Part shown: positions 11,467 through 22,335 of the stretch, piece by piece
How the letters are laid out: the number at the start of each line of letters is the position of its first letter
How positions within the stretch are numbered: position 1 is the first letter of the stretch
NCBI GenBank assembly: GCA_024516035.1
Contig: CM044955.1
Span: 14,562,079 to 14,626,078, forward strand
Source: Bactericera cockerelli
Lineage: Eukaryota > Arthropoda > Insecta > Hemiptera > Triozidae
Direction: 5' to 3'
Length of the DNA stretch: 64,000 nt
Made by a program: the position numbers and the translations under genes
The notes under the pieces: generated by a model
The model's database searches: none
What the model was told of the DNA's origin: nothing
The model's input: the letters and a program-made list of their open reading frames with translations, nothing else

Positions 11467-11714
11467 ACAAAAACAATCCCCTAAGAACAACAACGACCGC
11501 ACTATGTTTCTGGACACCCAGTGTCTGAGTCACAAGTCAAGAAACCTTCTCTCCTTGATGCAACAGTTAGAATCCATATATCAACAAAGTGGCCCCCCAC
11601 CCTGTGCGCTATACCCCAGCCTACCCTATCCCCCAGCCCTGGTGAATTATTTCACGTGCATAACTTACAACAGGTATGACACGTTTTTTCAGCTTCTATT
11701 TAATAGTTGAGTTG
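11467..11714. other. Short non-coding spacer
   Basis: A 68-residue frame at 11504-11710 has no recognisable domain. I see nothing else. Confidence 0.4.
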
Positions 11715-12275
11715 TAGGGTAAGTTAGGGGGTAGGGTTACTCATTCAGGTGTAAGGTAAGTGAGGGTGGGAGGGTAGTGTAATTTAGGGGTCAGAGTTAC
11801 ATACTTGCTTAGGTGTATGGTAGGGTAGGGTTACAGTGTAGGGTAAGTTAGGGGTCAGGAATAGTTAATGGTTAAGATGTATGGTATGTTAGGGGTAGGG
11901 TTACTCAATGGTTTAGGTGTAGGGTAAGTTAGGGTTAGGGTTACTTAATGGTTCAGGTGTAGGGTAAGTTAGGGAGTAGGGTTACTTAATGGGTCAGGTG
12001 TAGGGTAAGTTAGGGAGTAGGGTTACTTAATGATTTAGTTGTAGGGTAAATTAGGGAGTAGGGTTACTTAATGGTTCAGATGTAGGGAAAGTTACGGAGT
12101 AGGGTTACTCAATGGTTCAGGTGTAGGGTAAGTTAGGGAGTAGGGTTACTTAATGATTTAGTTGTAGGGTAAATTAGGGAGTAGGGTTACTTAATGGTTC
12201 AGATGTAGGGAAAGTTACGGAGTAGGGTTACTCAATGGTTCAGGTGTAGGGTAAGTTAGGGAGTAGGGTTACTTG
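11715..12275. repeat. Minisatellite, 41-bp unit with 123-bp higher-order unit
   Basis: Imperfect units built on TAGGGTAAGTTAGGGAGTAG and GGTTACTTAATGGTTCAGGT repeat with a 41-bp period. Within the array, 12001-12123 and 12124-12246 are identical 123-bp blocks, each of three diverged 41-bp units, and a further block begins at 12247. Left-hand units are more degenerate. Confidence 0.9.
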
Positions 12276-13069
12276 TTGGGGTGTAGGTTCATTGCAAAGA
12301 TATTATAGGGGTTAATTGTAAGGTTTGGTTTAGTGTAAGAGTTATTTGAATATAGGTGGATATCACCTAGGGGGTAGGTTTACTCAATATAAACTAGGAT
12401 ATTTGGATATTATAACCTGGCAGGGTTATTTGAATATAGGTGGTGTTGTTAGTATGTTGGGTTAGGATAAGTGTTAGGGTGTAGGTTTTGAATTTCTGGA
12501 TCTGAAGAAGGTACCTATGTATGTTGGTTTGAGTAAATGAGACATAAGTCTGATCATGGTGATGGTGACAGAGTAAGATTATTTACAATTAGATCGCACC
12601 GTCACTTTATACCTACTATAAATACATATAATTATTATTTTGCCAAAAATTGGTTGAAAATCCATCAGCTAATTTTCGCTTTTCCTGTCATTTTTCCCCC
12701 ACTTCCTATTACTCTTCTCCTTTTTAAAAGATAATATTCTTCTTTTCCCCTTCTTTCCAGTATTTTTTCATGTCATGTTTTCTCAGAAGTATCAACACTG
12801 CTTTCCAACTCGTTAAAAAAGGATTAAAAAATAGTACGTGGGAACAAGAAATAGCACATGTACATAAGTATAAGTACCTACTTCTTATGTACATAATATA
12901 TGTATAAATACCTACTTCTTTTATAACAGATAATTATATTAAGAATTCCATTTTTGTAAGATAAGATACGTAGCTTATGGTGGTGTAAGGATTCCATGGA
13001 CGCCAATTCACCATGCGTGGGGGCCTATTACTCTCATTTCTCACTTTTACTTCCGATAAATTTCTAATA

Positions 13070-13470
13070 TTAGAAATCGGCAGTATTGTGTCCATAATTC
13101 GCACTGTTTTTTTGTTTTGACTGATTGGCTTAATAATTAAAAAAAAAAAAAATATAAGTACCAAATACAATAATTATTACTCTGTTATTTTATGCGATGT
13201 TAGAAACACTAATATGGGACTACCTGTCTTGCGCTGACAGTCTAAATAAAGCACTACTTTTATACTTGTTTTTCCTGAGGTTGAATGAGGTCTTCGTTGT
13301 GAATCGGAAGTATTGTGTCTATAATTGGCAGTGTGTTTTTTGTTTTGACTGATTGGCTTGATAATTTAGAAAAAAAGAAAAAAATATAAGTACCAAATAC
13401 AATAATTATTACCCATTTATTTTATGCGATGTTCTAACACCTGTTTTCCCTGAGGTTGAATGAGGTCCAC
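13070..13470 (+). repeat. Tandem duplication, about 229-bp spacing
   Basis: The blocks AGTATTGTGTCCATAATT, TTGTTTTGACTGATTGGCTT and TATAAGTACCAAATACAATA occur first at 13079-13170 and again about 229 bp later, with small differences. CCTGAGGTTGAATGAGGTC also occurs twice. The unit includes the polymorphic A run at 13140-13151. Confidence 0.7.
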
Positions 13471-14123
13471 GTTGTGACGTGTAAGCACAACACAGTAAAC
13501 AGTAAACACACCCATCTACAAGCCTGGTATACACTTTCCAATTTTTGATATTTCTCAAAATAATATTCCTACACGTACCCTCAAAAAAGCCCATCGTTAT
13601 ATTTCATCAAAAGTTGTTGTTTAATGTTACATCTATTTTGTTTAATTTTCTTTACTTTAACTTAAAAATTTCTAATTACAACTTTTTAGGATACTTTGCT
13701 TGCTTTTTTTTATTTTCATTTTCGAACAACTTTATTTAAGTTTCCGAAAGTTATACTCTTCTAATCTATGTATATAATCTATAGAGATTTATATATAAAA
13801 GAGATTAAACAGGGAATGAGGAGAAAGAAAATCGTTAAAAATTATCAAAAAACTTTTAATATTATTTTCATATTAAGTTGTAAGCATTAGATTTTTATAA
13901 GAAACAATTTTTAACAACTTTTCTTCTCTCATTTCAAACTCTAAAGTATTTCTTACTCCTTGTACTTTTATAAACTTATAATTATACCTTTGGATCTTGA
14001 AAGAAACATGACAGCTCAATACGCAGATTTCCACTGGGAAATATTTAAATAGAAAGCAGAAATCAGATAGTATTTGAACATTTTTATTGGGATTGATAAG
14101 AGGAATTGTAAACTTTGACAAAT

Positions 14124-14273
14124 GAAGGGTCGAATTATGAACAGGACTAAAGTAAGGATAAGCCATACTGTCCCTCAAGTCCGGCTATATGTTACTGTGG
14201 ATAGTTGAATCTTCGACTTGAGTGCGTGTCTGGCTTATCTTAAGTTTAATCCTGTTTCATAATTTGGCGCTTA
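14124..14273. mobile_element. MITE family M1
   Basis: Imperfect terminal inverted repeats of about 50 bp: the left side has TCGAATTATGAACAGGACT, AGGATAAGCCA and CTCAAGTC; the right side has the complementary series ending ATAATTTGGCGC. A related copy lies at 58385-58519. There is no coding capacity. Confidence 0.65.
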
Positions 14274-15239
14274 CAAGTGGTTCTGAGAAGTGTTGACCTC
14301 ACTCAGATTGAATTGAAAAAGTCATAGCAAGCATCTGGAAAACAAGACTTTTCATTCGATACCCCACAAGGGTTTCGAAATCAAAAAACTAATCACCGAA
14401 CCGCTTGTTAAGGCCCGATTAATGATCGATAAATTCTGTATTATTTATTGTTGATCAGACATACACACCAAAGGCAAATCGCAATCGTCTAGTACTCATG
14501 TTAAAACATAACCTAACATGGTAAAGTCGCTTTGATCCTTCACCTGCCTTTATGAACTAAAGAAAATTACTTTAAAAAAGAAAATCATAAAAGTAAAAAA
14601 ATGTATTGTACCTGTTAACATAAAGAAAAAGAAATGTGAGCAAAAAAATAATTACAAAATAACATAAAATAAAAGCAATTGGAGCAAAAAATATTTTATT
14701 TTACTAAAGAGAAAGCAAAACTTCCGATATCTGTACTCGGAAGTAAAAAAAAGGAAAAGAATAATGCGAAGCAAGATAGAAAGGAGAGGGAAAAACTAAT
14801 AAACCCACCTATCTTAGAATTTATAATACATGAGAGAAATATATGAAAGTGTAAACCAGGAGGAGAAAATCTATGTAGAAAAGAATTAAAAAGAGAGGGG
14901 AGAATCGGAGAAATGGAAAGTTGTAGGGGAAATACATGGAAATGATAAAAAAAACCAAGTAAGGAGGATAAAAAGTTGAATAACAATGCTCCTCTATTTA
15001 CAGTAGTGGGATAAAACGAATTAAACATTTTCTTAACCCTTGGTGGAAGAAGAGTTTGAAGAAAAAGTAGGCACTAAGTTTTTTCAGCCCATTTCTATGG
15101 TAGGCATATTACTTTTCTTTTCTATGGGATACAAAAAGTTGTCAAGATTTAAGAGAAAGATGTAAAATTTTTGAAGTCTCCTCACTTTTGTATGAAATTT
15201 AAATTACAAAGAGACATTATCCGAAGATCAATCTAATCA

Positions 15240-15291
15240 GATTTTACTTCAGATGAATTTCTAATATTAGAAATTCATCTGAAGTAAATCC
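15240..15291. repeat. Perfect short palindrome
   Basis: TTACTTCAGATGAATTTCTA is followed at once by its reverse complement, giving roughly 22-bp arms with almost no loop. The core TTTCTAATATTAGAAAT also appears at 13060-13078 and nearly so at 33173-33189, so the palindrome may derive from a dispersed element's terminus. Confidence 0.75.
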
Positions 15292-17966
15292 TCCGATTTC
15301 AATTTTTTTTTTTCATTTTTCAGGAGTTTTTTAATTTCGTTTGGTAACTATTTTTTTAATAATTTAATTTACCCTACCATTAGTAATTTTTATACATTTG
15401 CTTTTTACTATAGAAGGGATAGTAATGGAATCAACCGAAAAAATTATAACAAATTTCGATAATACTGATTGTTGTTTATGTGTCCATTTAAAATTATTTT
15501 ATTTAAAAGTTATAATTTTAATATTAAAATTTAACATAATTATAATAGGTCCACATTAGTACGTTAAAAAAACGGTTTGTGTTACCGAGCTCTATTGCGT
15601 AAAGCGTAAAGAGAAAGTGATCTCGTGCTCTTCCGAGACAGGGTTAATTAAAAAGTTCATTTTTTATTAAGCACACATGCGCGAAAAATTTATCGCGTTC
15701 GCGTAGAGGGCAAATTTTAATGATTTTTTCTTCTTTTTTCCTACTTACTCTTTTACATCATCATCTCTCTCAATTCCTTCCCAGCTTCCTCCCCCAGCCC
15801 TGCCTGCCCCACTCACTTTCCTAACCTTCTTTCACTGCGAATTTATCCTAGGGGTTTGGGTAGAAAGTGAGAGAGATGCGTAGATCAGGCGAGGGGGAAG
15901 AAAGAGAGAGATAACTCCTCATTAAACTTACGAATATGCAATTTTACTTGATATTTTTACCCCTATTTGTGCCTAGTAGTTTAACATTAGTAATTCTAGA
16001 TGTCAGTTGTTCATTTCCAAAATTCTCTCTTGTGATTTCTGTGACAAAAGGTTCGTAACTATATTTTTTTTTCTTCTTTACAAATCTATTTCTTTTTTAT
16101 TTGCATGTCTTCGAATTTTCTCTTCTATTTTTTTTTTTGTCATATGTTTCGACCGCCAGGATTTTTTTTTGTATAAAGAAAGCATAAAAAAGAAACCGAG
16201 TCTTTTCTTTGACCTTCTTCTTCAATGCCACGTGTTGCTGCTTGCTTCTTGTTGTTCTGTGTTTCCTTCAGCATGGTATTTATTTTCTTTATCTTGATAT
16301 TCTTTATTATAATATTAGCACACACTATTTTATTTGTTATTTCCACATACGGTTGAATCTTTATTGTTTTCTTTTCTATACTTTTTAATCTCAGTAGTTT
16401 TTGTTAGTATCATAGTATCAGTAGATACCACATATTTTTATTTATTTTCATTTCCATCTTTGGTTATTGAATCTTATTGTTATCTTCTATACTTTCAAGC
16501 AAAGTACTTTTTAATTTGTCTCTTTTCCTTTTTCTTTTTTTTTTTTAAATATTAGGTAGGTATTTTTCATCTTTACTTTTTCTAATATTAGATATTGGAA
16601 GTATTTAAATTCACTCCTGTTTGCATGAAAATTTATTCTATTTGCTGTACATTATGTTAATATGCTTCAATTTTATTTTTGATAGGTTTATTTTTTAATT
16701 AGCACTTTCATTACTGATAAGATCGGTACCGCCGTTATTCAAAATTTCTGTGTGCATTTTTTATGATCATATTTCAAAAAGTTTTTGCGCTCGATAGTTT
16801 ATTTTTAGATATATATTATATGTATGTAGGTATTATTTGTATAGAAATACAATTTTCTGGAAATTTTGATTCCACTCTTAGTTATACGTACTTGTTTCTT
16901 TGTACCATAAGGAACCTGTATAATGTATGTAATTACAATTACACACTTATAACCGATTCACAGTGTTTATTCATTTTGTCTGCTTCTTGATTATTATAAG
17001 TCCAGATAGGTTCATTTTATTGATTGTCTCATTCTACAAGTACCACAACCCTTTGTAATAATATACATAACTTCTGATTGTAATAATATACATGAAGTCT
17101 CCAAAAGGCTCAAAGATGAGGAAATACCTCTTCGTAGGACTTTTCACCAATCACAGCGCACCATAATATATCTAGAATAAAGGATTTCCGTTATCCTCAT
17201 TGTAAATTGTTCAAAATCCTATTTTTGGCCCTGAATCTTATAGATGTCAACGCTTTGAATCTGCCGTAGAGCGGAAGCGTCTAAGACAGATCAGAAGCAA
17301 CTTATGTGAGGCAATTACTCCCAAAAAGACACATGTGAGTCACATACCTAAAACATAAATCCGGAAGAACCATCATCAGACTCGATTCTTCTCACGATAT
17401 CGTTTTAGTACCTCTAGAACTTTTTTAGTAGCTACTTTTCAGTCTTCGCCCATTGATTGAACCATTTGAACCAATTAAAAAGAAAATTTCTTTACTAGTA
17501 ATTTTATTATTGTAAAAATAATTAATCACATCCGTGGAAGAAATTAGTCGCCACTTTGTCAATTAATATTTCTGAGGTTCAGGTGAATGTACTGATTTTA
17601 TTGTCTAAATATTTTACTACCATTTTCTAAATTGTCATAATTGGTTTCACAAGACGGCTGGTTTTACCACTTCCCCATTCGTGTGCCATTTTTAGTTGTA
17701 GTGAGAGAATTTCACATAAAAATCGATGAGATTCATCTGATCTGAGAAATTTAGAGTTATTGTTCTTCTTGTACATCGACTCATTTTTAATGTTCGTTGT
17801 TTGTGGAATCTAACCTCTTCAATCCCAGATGTCCCGATATTTATACTCCCAATGTTTTCATAGTCTATATCATTTATTAGATTATAGTGGTGCATGTCAA
17901 CTTCTATGATTATACACTCCACATGTTTTCATAATAAATTACCTACTAACCGTTAGAGTCCAATCA

Positions 17967-18180
17967 ATTAAGGAGCTCGACGTTTTTCATTTTTACCATC
18001 CACTTTAGAAGTATATTTATGTATGTAGGTACAAAAATCATCAAGAATAATACATTTTATTAATGTTGTACTGATAAACCAGTACTATCAGAGCAACAAG
18101 AATAATTATTATTGTTGATGTTTTAGGCGTGAACGTATACTTCTAAAATGGATGGTAAAAATCTTATGTTGAGCTCAATT
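17967..18180. mobile_element. MITE with about 45-bp inverted termini
   Basis: The left arm (GAGCTCGACG, TTTTTACCATCCACTTTAGA, AGTATA) is matched in reverse at 18136-18176 (TATACTTCTAAAATGGATGG, TAAAAAT, GAGCTC). The interior of about 120 bp is AT-rich. Confidence 0.6.
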
Positions 18181-20957
18181 ATCGATTGGGCTCTGTCTGA
18201 ACTACGAAATTGGAGTTAGAAATCCAGTCATGACTCTTACATTTTTTGGAGCAGCAACAGCATAGGTTAGTTGCATTCTGTAAGCATTTAGTAGCATCAA
18301 AAGCATAGATTAGTTGCATCCTAAGCACGGTTAGGTGCATAACACCTAATAAGCATAGGTACCCGACTAAGCCGCGTACAAAACTAGAGTCATATCCATC
18401 ATTACATCAAGTTCAGAATAAAAGATCTGGATGAACACGAAGAGTGAGCGACGAAATATCATTACTTTTAGGTAATTAAAATAAATCAGATCTCTTGTTT
18501 CTCAAATAGAATAAGGTTTATTATTGAGAAACAATATCGAAACAATTAAATAATATTTTTATTGTTTTGAATTATTCTCCTTTTCCTTCTTCTGCTTGAT
18601 ATTTTTAATGGTTTATAGGTATTTTTAAATGAACTGTTAACTTTTTATTGATACATGAAAGATTTTATTAGTGAATCGTCTCATTTTTTCTCATCAGATT
18701 GTCAACTTTGTAGTTACTTATCTAAATTACGACTCAGTTGAGTTCGGTTCATTCATTCAAAAGTTTCTACTTCTTTTTTTTTGCTTCACGTCGCTTTAAC
18801 ATAAATTTTCTACTTGGAATCGGATACTTCTGTAAAGTTTCACAGAAAACCGGTGTGAATAAAGCCAAACTAAAGCAACTTATTTGAGAAGATAACTCTA
18901 TTTTTTACTAACATCACATAGGATGAGACAATCCGTTAGTTTTTAAATTTATGTGCTACAAGTGATTGAATTTTAAGTTATCTGTGTTTTTTGTGCACCT
19001 TAGTAATGGATTCATATTTTTCATTAGATGTGTAGTTTTTTTGACTTGATGGTCAATAATTAACAATATAACTTACCCTACTTTTGCAATAGGATTGCAA
19101 TTGAATAATGGTCAGACCTTTTAAAAACATTTTTTTCTCTCATATGTTTTTCAGATTATCTTCTGAGTTCTGATTCGAAATGTACCTAGAATCATTTCAA
19201 GTTAAGCAATAATTTTAACAATAAGTAATATTCTAACTGCCTATTTTTAATCAAACCAAAATAATACAATCTACTGAAGGCAGTCCTAACAAATGAACTT
19301 TAACTGATACAACACGAAGGCATTGACAACTTTTATTTTCAACGAAACTGTCAGGAGCTTGGCGTTACATTCTGTGAAAACGGTAAGTCAGAGATACAAA
19401 TATTTGTTGTTCAATAATCAATTTTTTGTCATTTTTCGGTATTTATCGAGAAATATTAAAGAGAAACGGCTATTTTGGTATAAAAATAAAAAATAAGACA
19501 GTAGAAAAAAATGGCACTTTCAAGAATGGAAACTTAGGATGAAAATTTTGGGTAAAGTTATTTTTTAATTAGGATTTTGACCACATAATATCTAATACGT
19601 TTTAGGCTTACTCTTAGAAAAATGGGACTTAATAAATACCTACATTAGTTCTAATCGGGCATTATAAATTAGGCGATATTATTATTATTTATTGTATTGA
19701 ACAATAATGTTCATTCTACAATGCTACATACATCACAAGTTAAAAAGTAAAAAATAACATAAAATATTTCAATAATGCAATTAAGAAATTCATGCCTTTT
19801 AAAAAACTATAAAAAAAAGCCCCTTTGAAAAATCTTTTCTCGTGCAATAATTTGTGCGTGTATTTCTGCATCGCGTCAAGTGTCGTCAAGTCTGGTCTGC
19901 ATGGATGGAGTGGCTAGTGCATGCATTATTGTCCGAGGGGAGACATGGCCTGGACTTAATGAGGAATCGGAAGGGTGCTGTCGAAAAAAAAAAAAAAAAA
20001 AAAAAAATACAACAAAAGATTTCATTTTTTAAATATCTATCCTCTCCCCCTAGCCTAGGGTATTTTCTATCCGGTGACATTTTTCTTTCATTTTCCATAC
20101 TTGGAGAGGAGAGAGTGCGTTTGACAGTTTTAACCCTTTTTGTTAATCTGGATTTGAATAACACATGGACTTGAAGCATAACATTTTATTGGTACGACAG
20201 GAATACATGGAAACTGTGTTTCTTGTGTGTGACGCTATATTTAAGCATAAATCTACTTACCTGAAGTATTTTATTGTCGTGTAGGTACACTGGTACATAG
20301 TCTCTCCCGGTAGCTCAGTGGTCAAGGGCCAAGGCGTCTGACTGGTAATCCAACAAAACATAATATTACAGTATACAATTGTAATATTATGATTGGAGAT
20401 TTATAAAAAAAAATGATATAAATACGACTTTTTCTTTGGGAGATAATTTTTTTTAGGGATTTCCATAAATCCGCTGTCCACAGTGTCCGGTAGTAATGTT
20501 TTATACAATTAAGCACAATTAGTGCATCCACTAAAGATATTGAAATTGAGAACCAAGTAGGAAATAAGTGAACGTCAGATTATTGAATACCTAGATTATT
20601 TTTTATTTTAATTTTACTATTGTGCGTTTTTTTTATGATAGTAGAAATTATTTTTTCTATGATAGTAGAAAGTTTTACTGCACAACTACATCTATCATAA
20701 AAAACCATCAACAAGAAATGAAATATCATAAGAAAACTTAGAAAAGTGATATATATTATTATGAATTTATGACCATGCCGAAAGCGATGTTAAACCCAAA
20801 ATAATAGTGTACCTACCCTAAAAAAACAAAATAGAGAAAAATTATTTGAATACCTATTTACTGCTTTCTAATCCGTGGCAAAGCTAATACCTCAGGCATC
20901 CTCTGCCACCCAACCCTGAAATTGGAGATTCTGCATGGACTAGAATCTCGACTTCCC

Positions 20958-21405
20958 GCTAGAAACACGCAAGCATGCAAGTAGATATTGCAAGTGCAGC
21001 TAGAAACACACAAGCATGCAAGTAGATATTGCAACAGCTAGAAACACACAAGCATGCAAAGTAGATACTGCAAGTGCAGCTAGAAACACACAAGCATGCA
21101 AGTAGATATTGCAAGTGCAGCTAGAAACACACAAGCATGCAAGTAGATATTACAAGTGCAGCTAGAAACACACAAGCATGCAAGTAGATACTGCAACAGC
21201 TAGAAACACACAAGCATGCAAGTAGATATTACAAGTGCAGATAGAAACACACAAGCATGCAAGTAGATACTGCAAGTGCAGCTAGAAACACACAAGCATG
21301 CAAGAAAATATTGCAAGTGCAGCTAGAAACACACAAGCATGCAAGTAGATACTGCAAGTGCAGCTAGAAACACACAAGCATGCAAGTTGATATTGCAAGT
21401 GCACC
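20958..21405. repeat. Minisatellite, 41/38-bp unit
   Basis: About eleven highly similar units of GCTAGAAACACACAAGCATG plus CAAGTAGATATTGCAAGTGC. Most are 41 bp; at least two lack GTG and are 38 bp. TATT/TACT, GTAGAT/AAAAT and CAGATAG variants occur. Confidence 0.92.
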
Positions 21406-22129
21406 ACCCAGAGAGAGAGAGAGAATACCTCTCAGAGCACATGGACGGGAGGACTTTGACCTCCTAACAATGACCCTGCCTGGGAAGGGACGAAGGAGCA
21501 CCCCCCAATCCCTCCCCGAATTCCTCCCCCAATCCCTCCCCCAACGCCCCCACAATCGCCCCCCACGCTGCACTTAAAACATAACTTTCGCTTTCTACCC
21601 GCTGCTCGGCGAAAGGTCGCTCTCGCAATTTCCAACTTTCGCTTTCGACTTCTCAACAAGTAGCTTTCGTCATGGGAGGAACTCTTTTTAGACGGCCCGC
21701 CGCGCCGTCCAGCCGGTCGGTGAAAAGGATTCTGGTTCTGTGGCAAGGTCGAGGGTTTGATTCTCTGACCAAACAACGGTGGTGTAAAATAAATCAGCAA
21801 AAAGTACACTTCGTGTGGAAAAAAAGGGAGAACGCGGATGATTCCTAAAAAGAAGTGATATCATGAGTAATAACGACTAGCTCTTTCTATATGAAAGAGA
21901 TGCAACTGCTATATTAACTGATAGCGTAAAAGGATTCCCTGTCTCGAGCCGAGAGTTTATTATATTATACTTAAATGGGTATATCTACAATTAATTATAC
22001 CCCAAATTCATTGTCGAATAGTTGGACTGGGAATCTTGAAATATAGCAAGAAAGATAAAAAATAAGTGAAATAGTTTCTTGTTTTTTCTTCTGCTCTCGG
22101 GTTTAACGTCCCTTTCAACTGCATCACGG
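21406..22129. other. C-rich segment and tRNA-like SINE remnant
   Basis: A (GA)n run at 21411-21424 is followed by C-rich CTCCCCCAATCCCTCCCCC-type repeats at 21500-21570. Around 21705-21780, GCCGGTCGGTGAAAAGGATT and GAGGGTTTGATTCTCTGACC look like a further, different tRNA-related SINE head. No gene is supported; the 125-residue minus-strand frame across this region looks like composition. Confidence 0.5.
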
Positions 22130-22335
22130 TCGAAATAATTACGAGTTTCGTTTTACCCTCCATTTGCTCGAAAATCACAAACCAGCTACTAGAATTATCC
22201 TCATCCAGCTTGAGTGGGGTTGGGAATAGCCAGCATCACGAGGATTCAAACATGAATGGTCCTCCATTTAAGTCCTAGCCATACTGGACGTTGCTTAATT
22301 TCAGTGACAGAATCAGAACTGGTGTATTCAACGTG
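22130..22335 (-). mobile_element. 5S rRNA-derived SINE (family D)
   Basis: The best 5S match in the window. Read on the minus strand from 22335 it gives TTGAATACACCAGTTCTGAT, GTCACTGAAATTAAGCAACG, TCCAG, GGCTAGGACTTAAATGGAGG and ACC. These align in order with 5S rRNA from its GAATACATCGGTTCTCG segment to GATGGGGGACC. The SINE body (CTCGTGATGCTGGCTATTCC, CAACCCCACTCAAGCTGGAT) follows to about 22130. Confidence 0.8.

Larger units (their letters stand above)
12276..20957. other. Long AT-rich region without a supported gene
   Basis: All open frames here are short and low in complexity, and none shows a known domain. Listed inside it are a tandem duplication (13070-13470), two MITEs (14124-14273, 17967-18180) and a palindrome (15240-15291). 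A purine-rich tract lies at 14690-15060. At 19560-19690 there is a SINE-family-A-like tail ending in (ATT)n. At 20306-20352 a tRNA-like head (GGTAGCTCAGTGGTC) breaks off abruptly. A run of about 24 A lies at 19985-20007. Confidence 0.55.

Noticed and set aside
11715..12275. Interstitial telomeric array
   Set aside because: The TTAGGG-like words are embedded in a 41-bp unit and do not form uninterrupted (TTAGG)n or (TTAGGG)n.
11715..12275. CRISPR array
   Set aside because: Eukaryotic minisatellite: units are contiguous with no unique spacers. The same holds for 20958-21405.
22230..22335. A genuine 5S rRNA gene
   Set aside because: Only about the internal two thirds follow 5S, with many changes; the ends are missing and an unrelated body shared with other copies follows.
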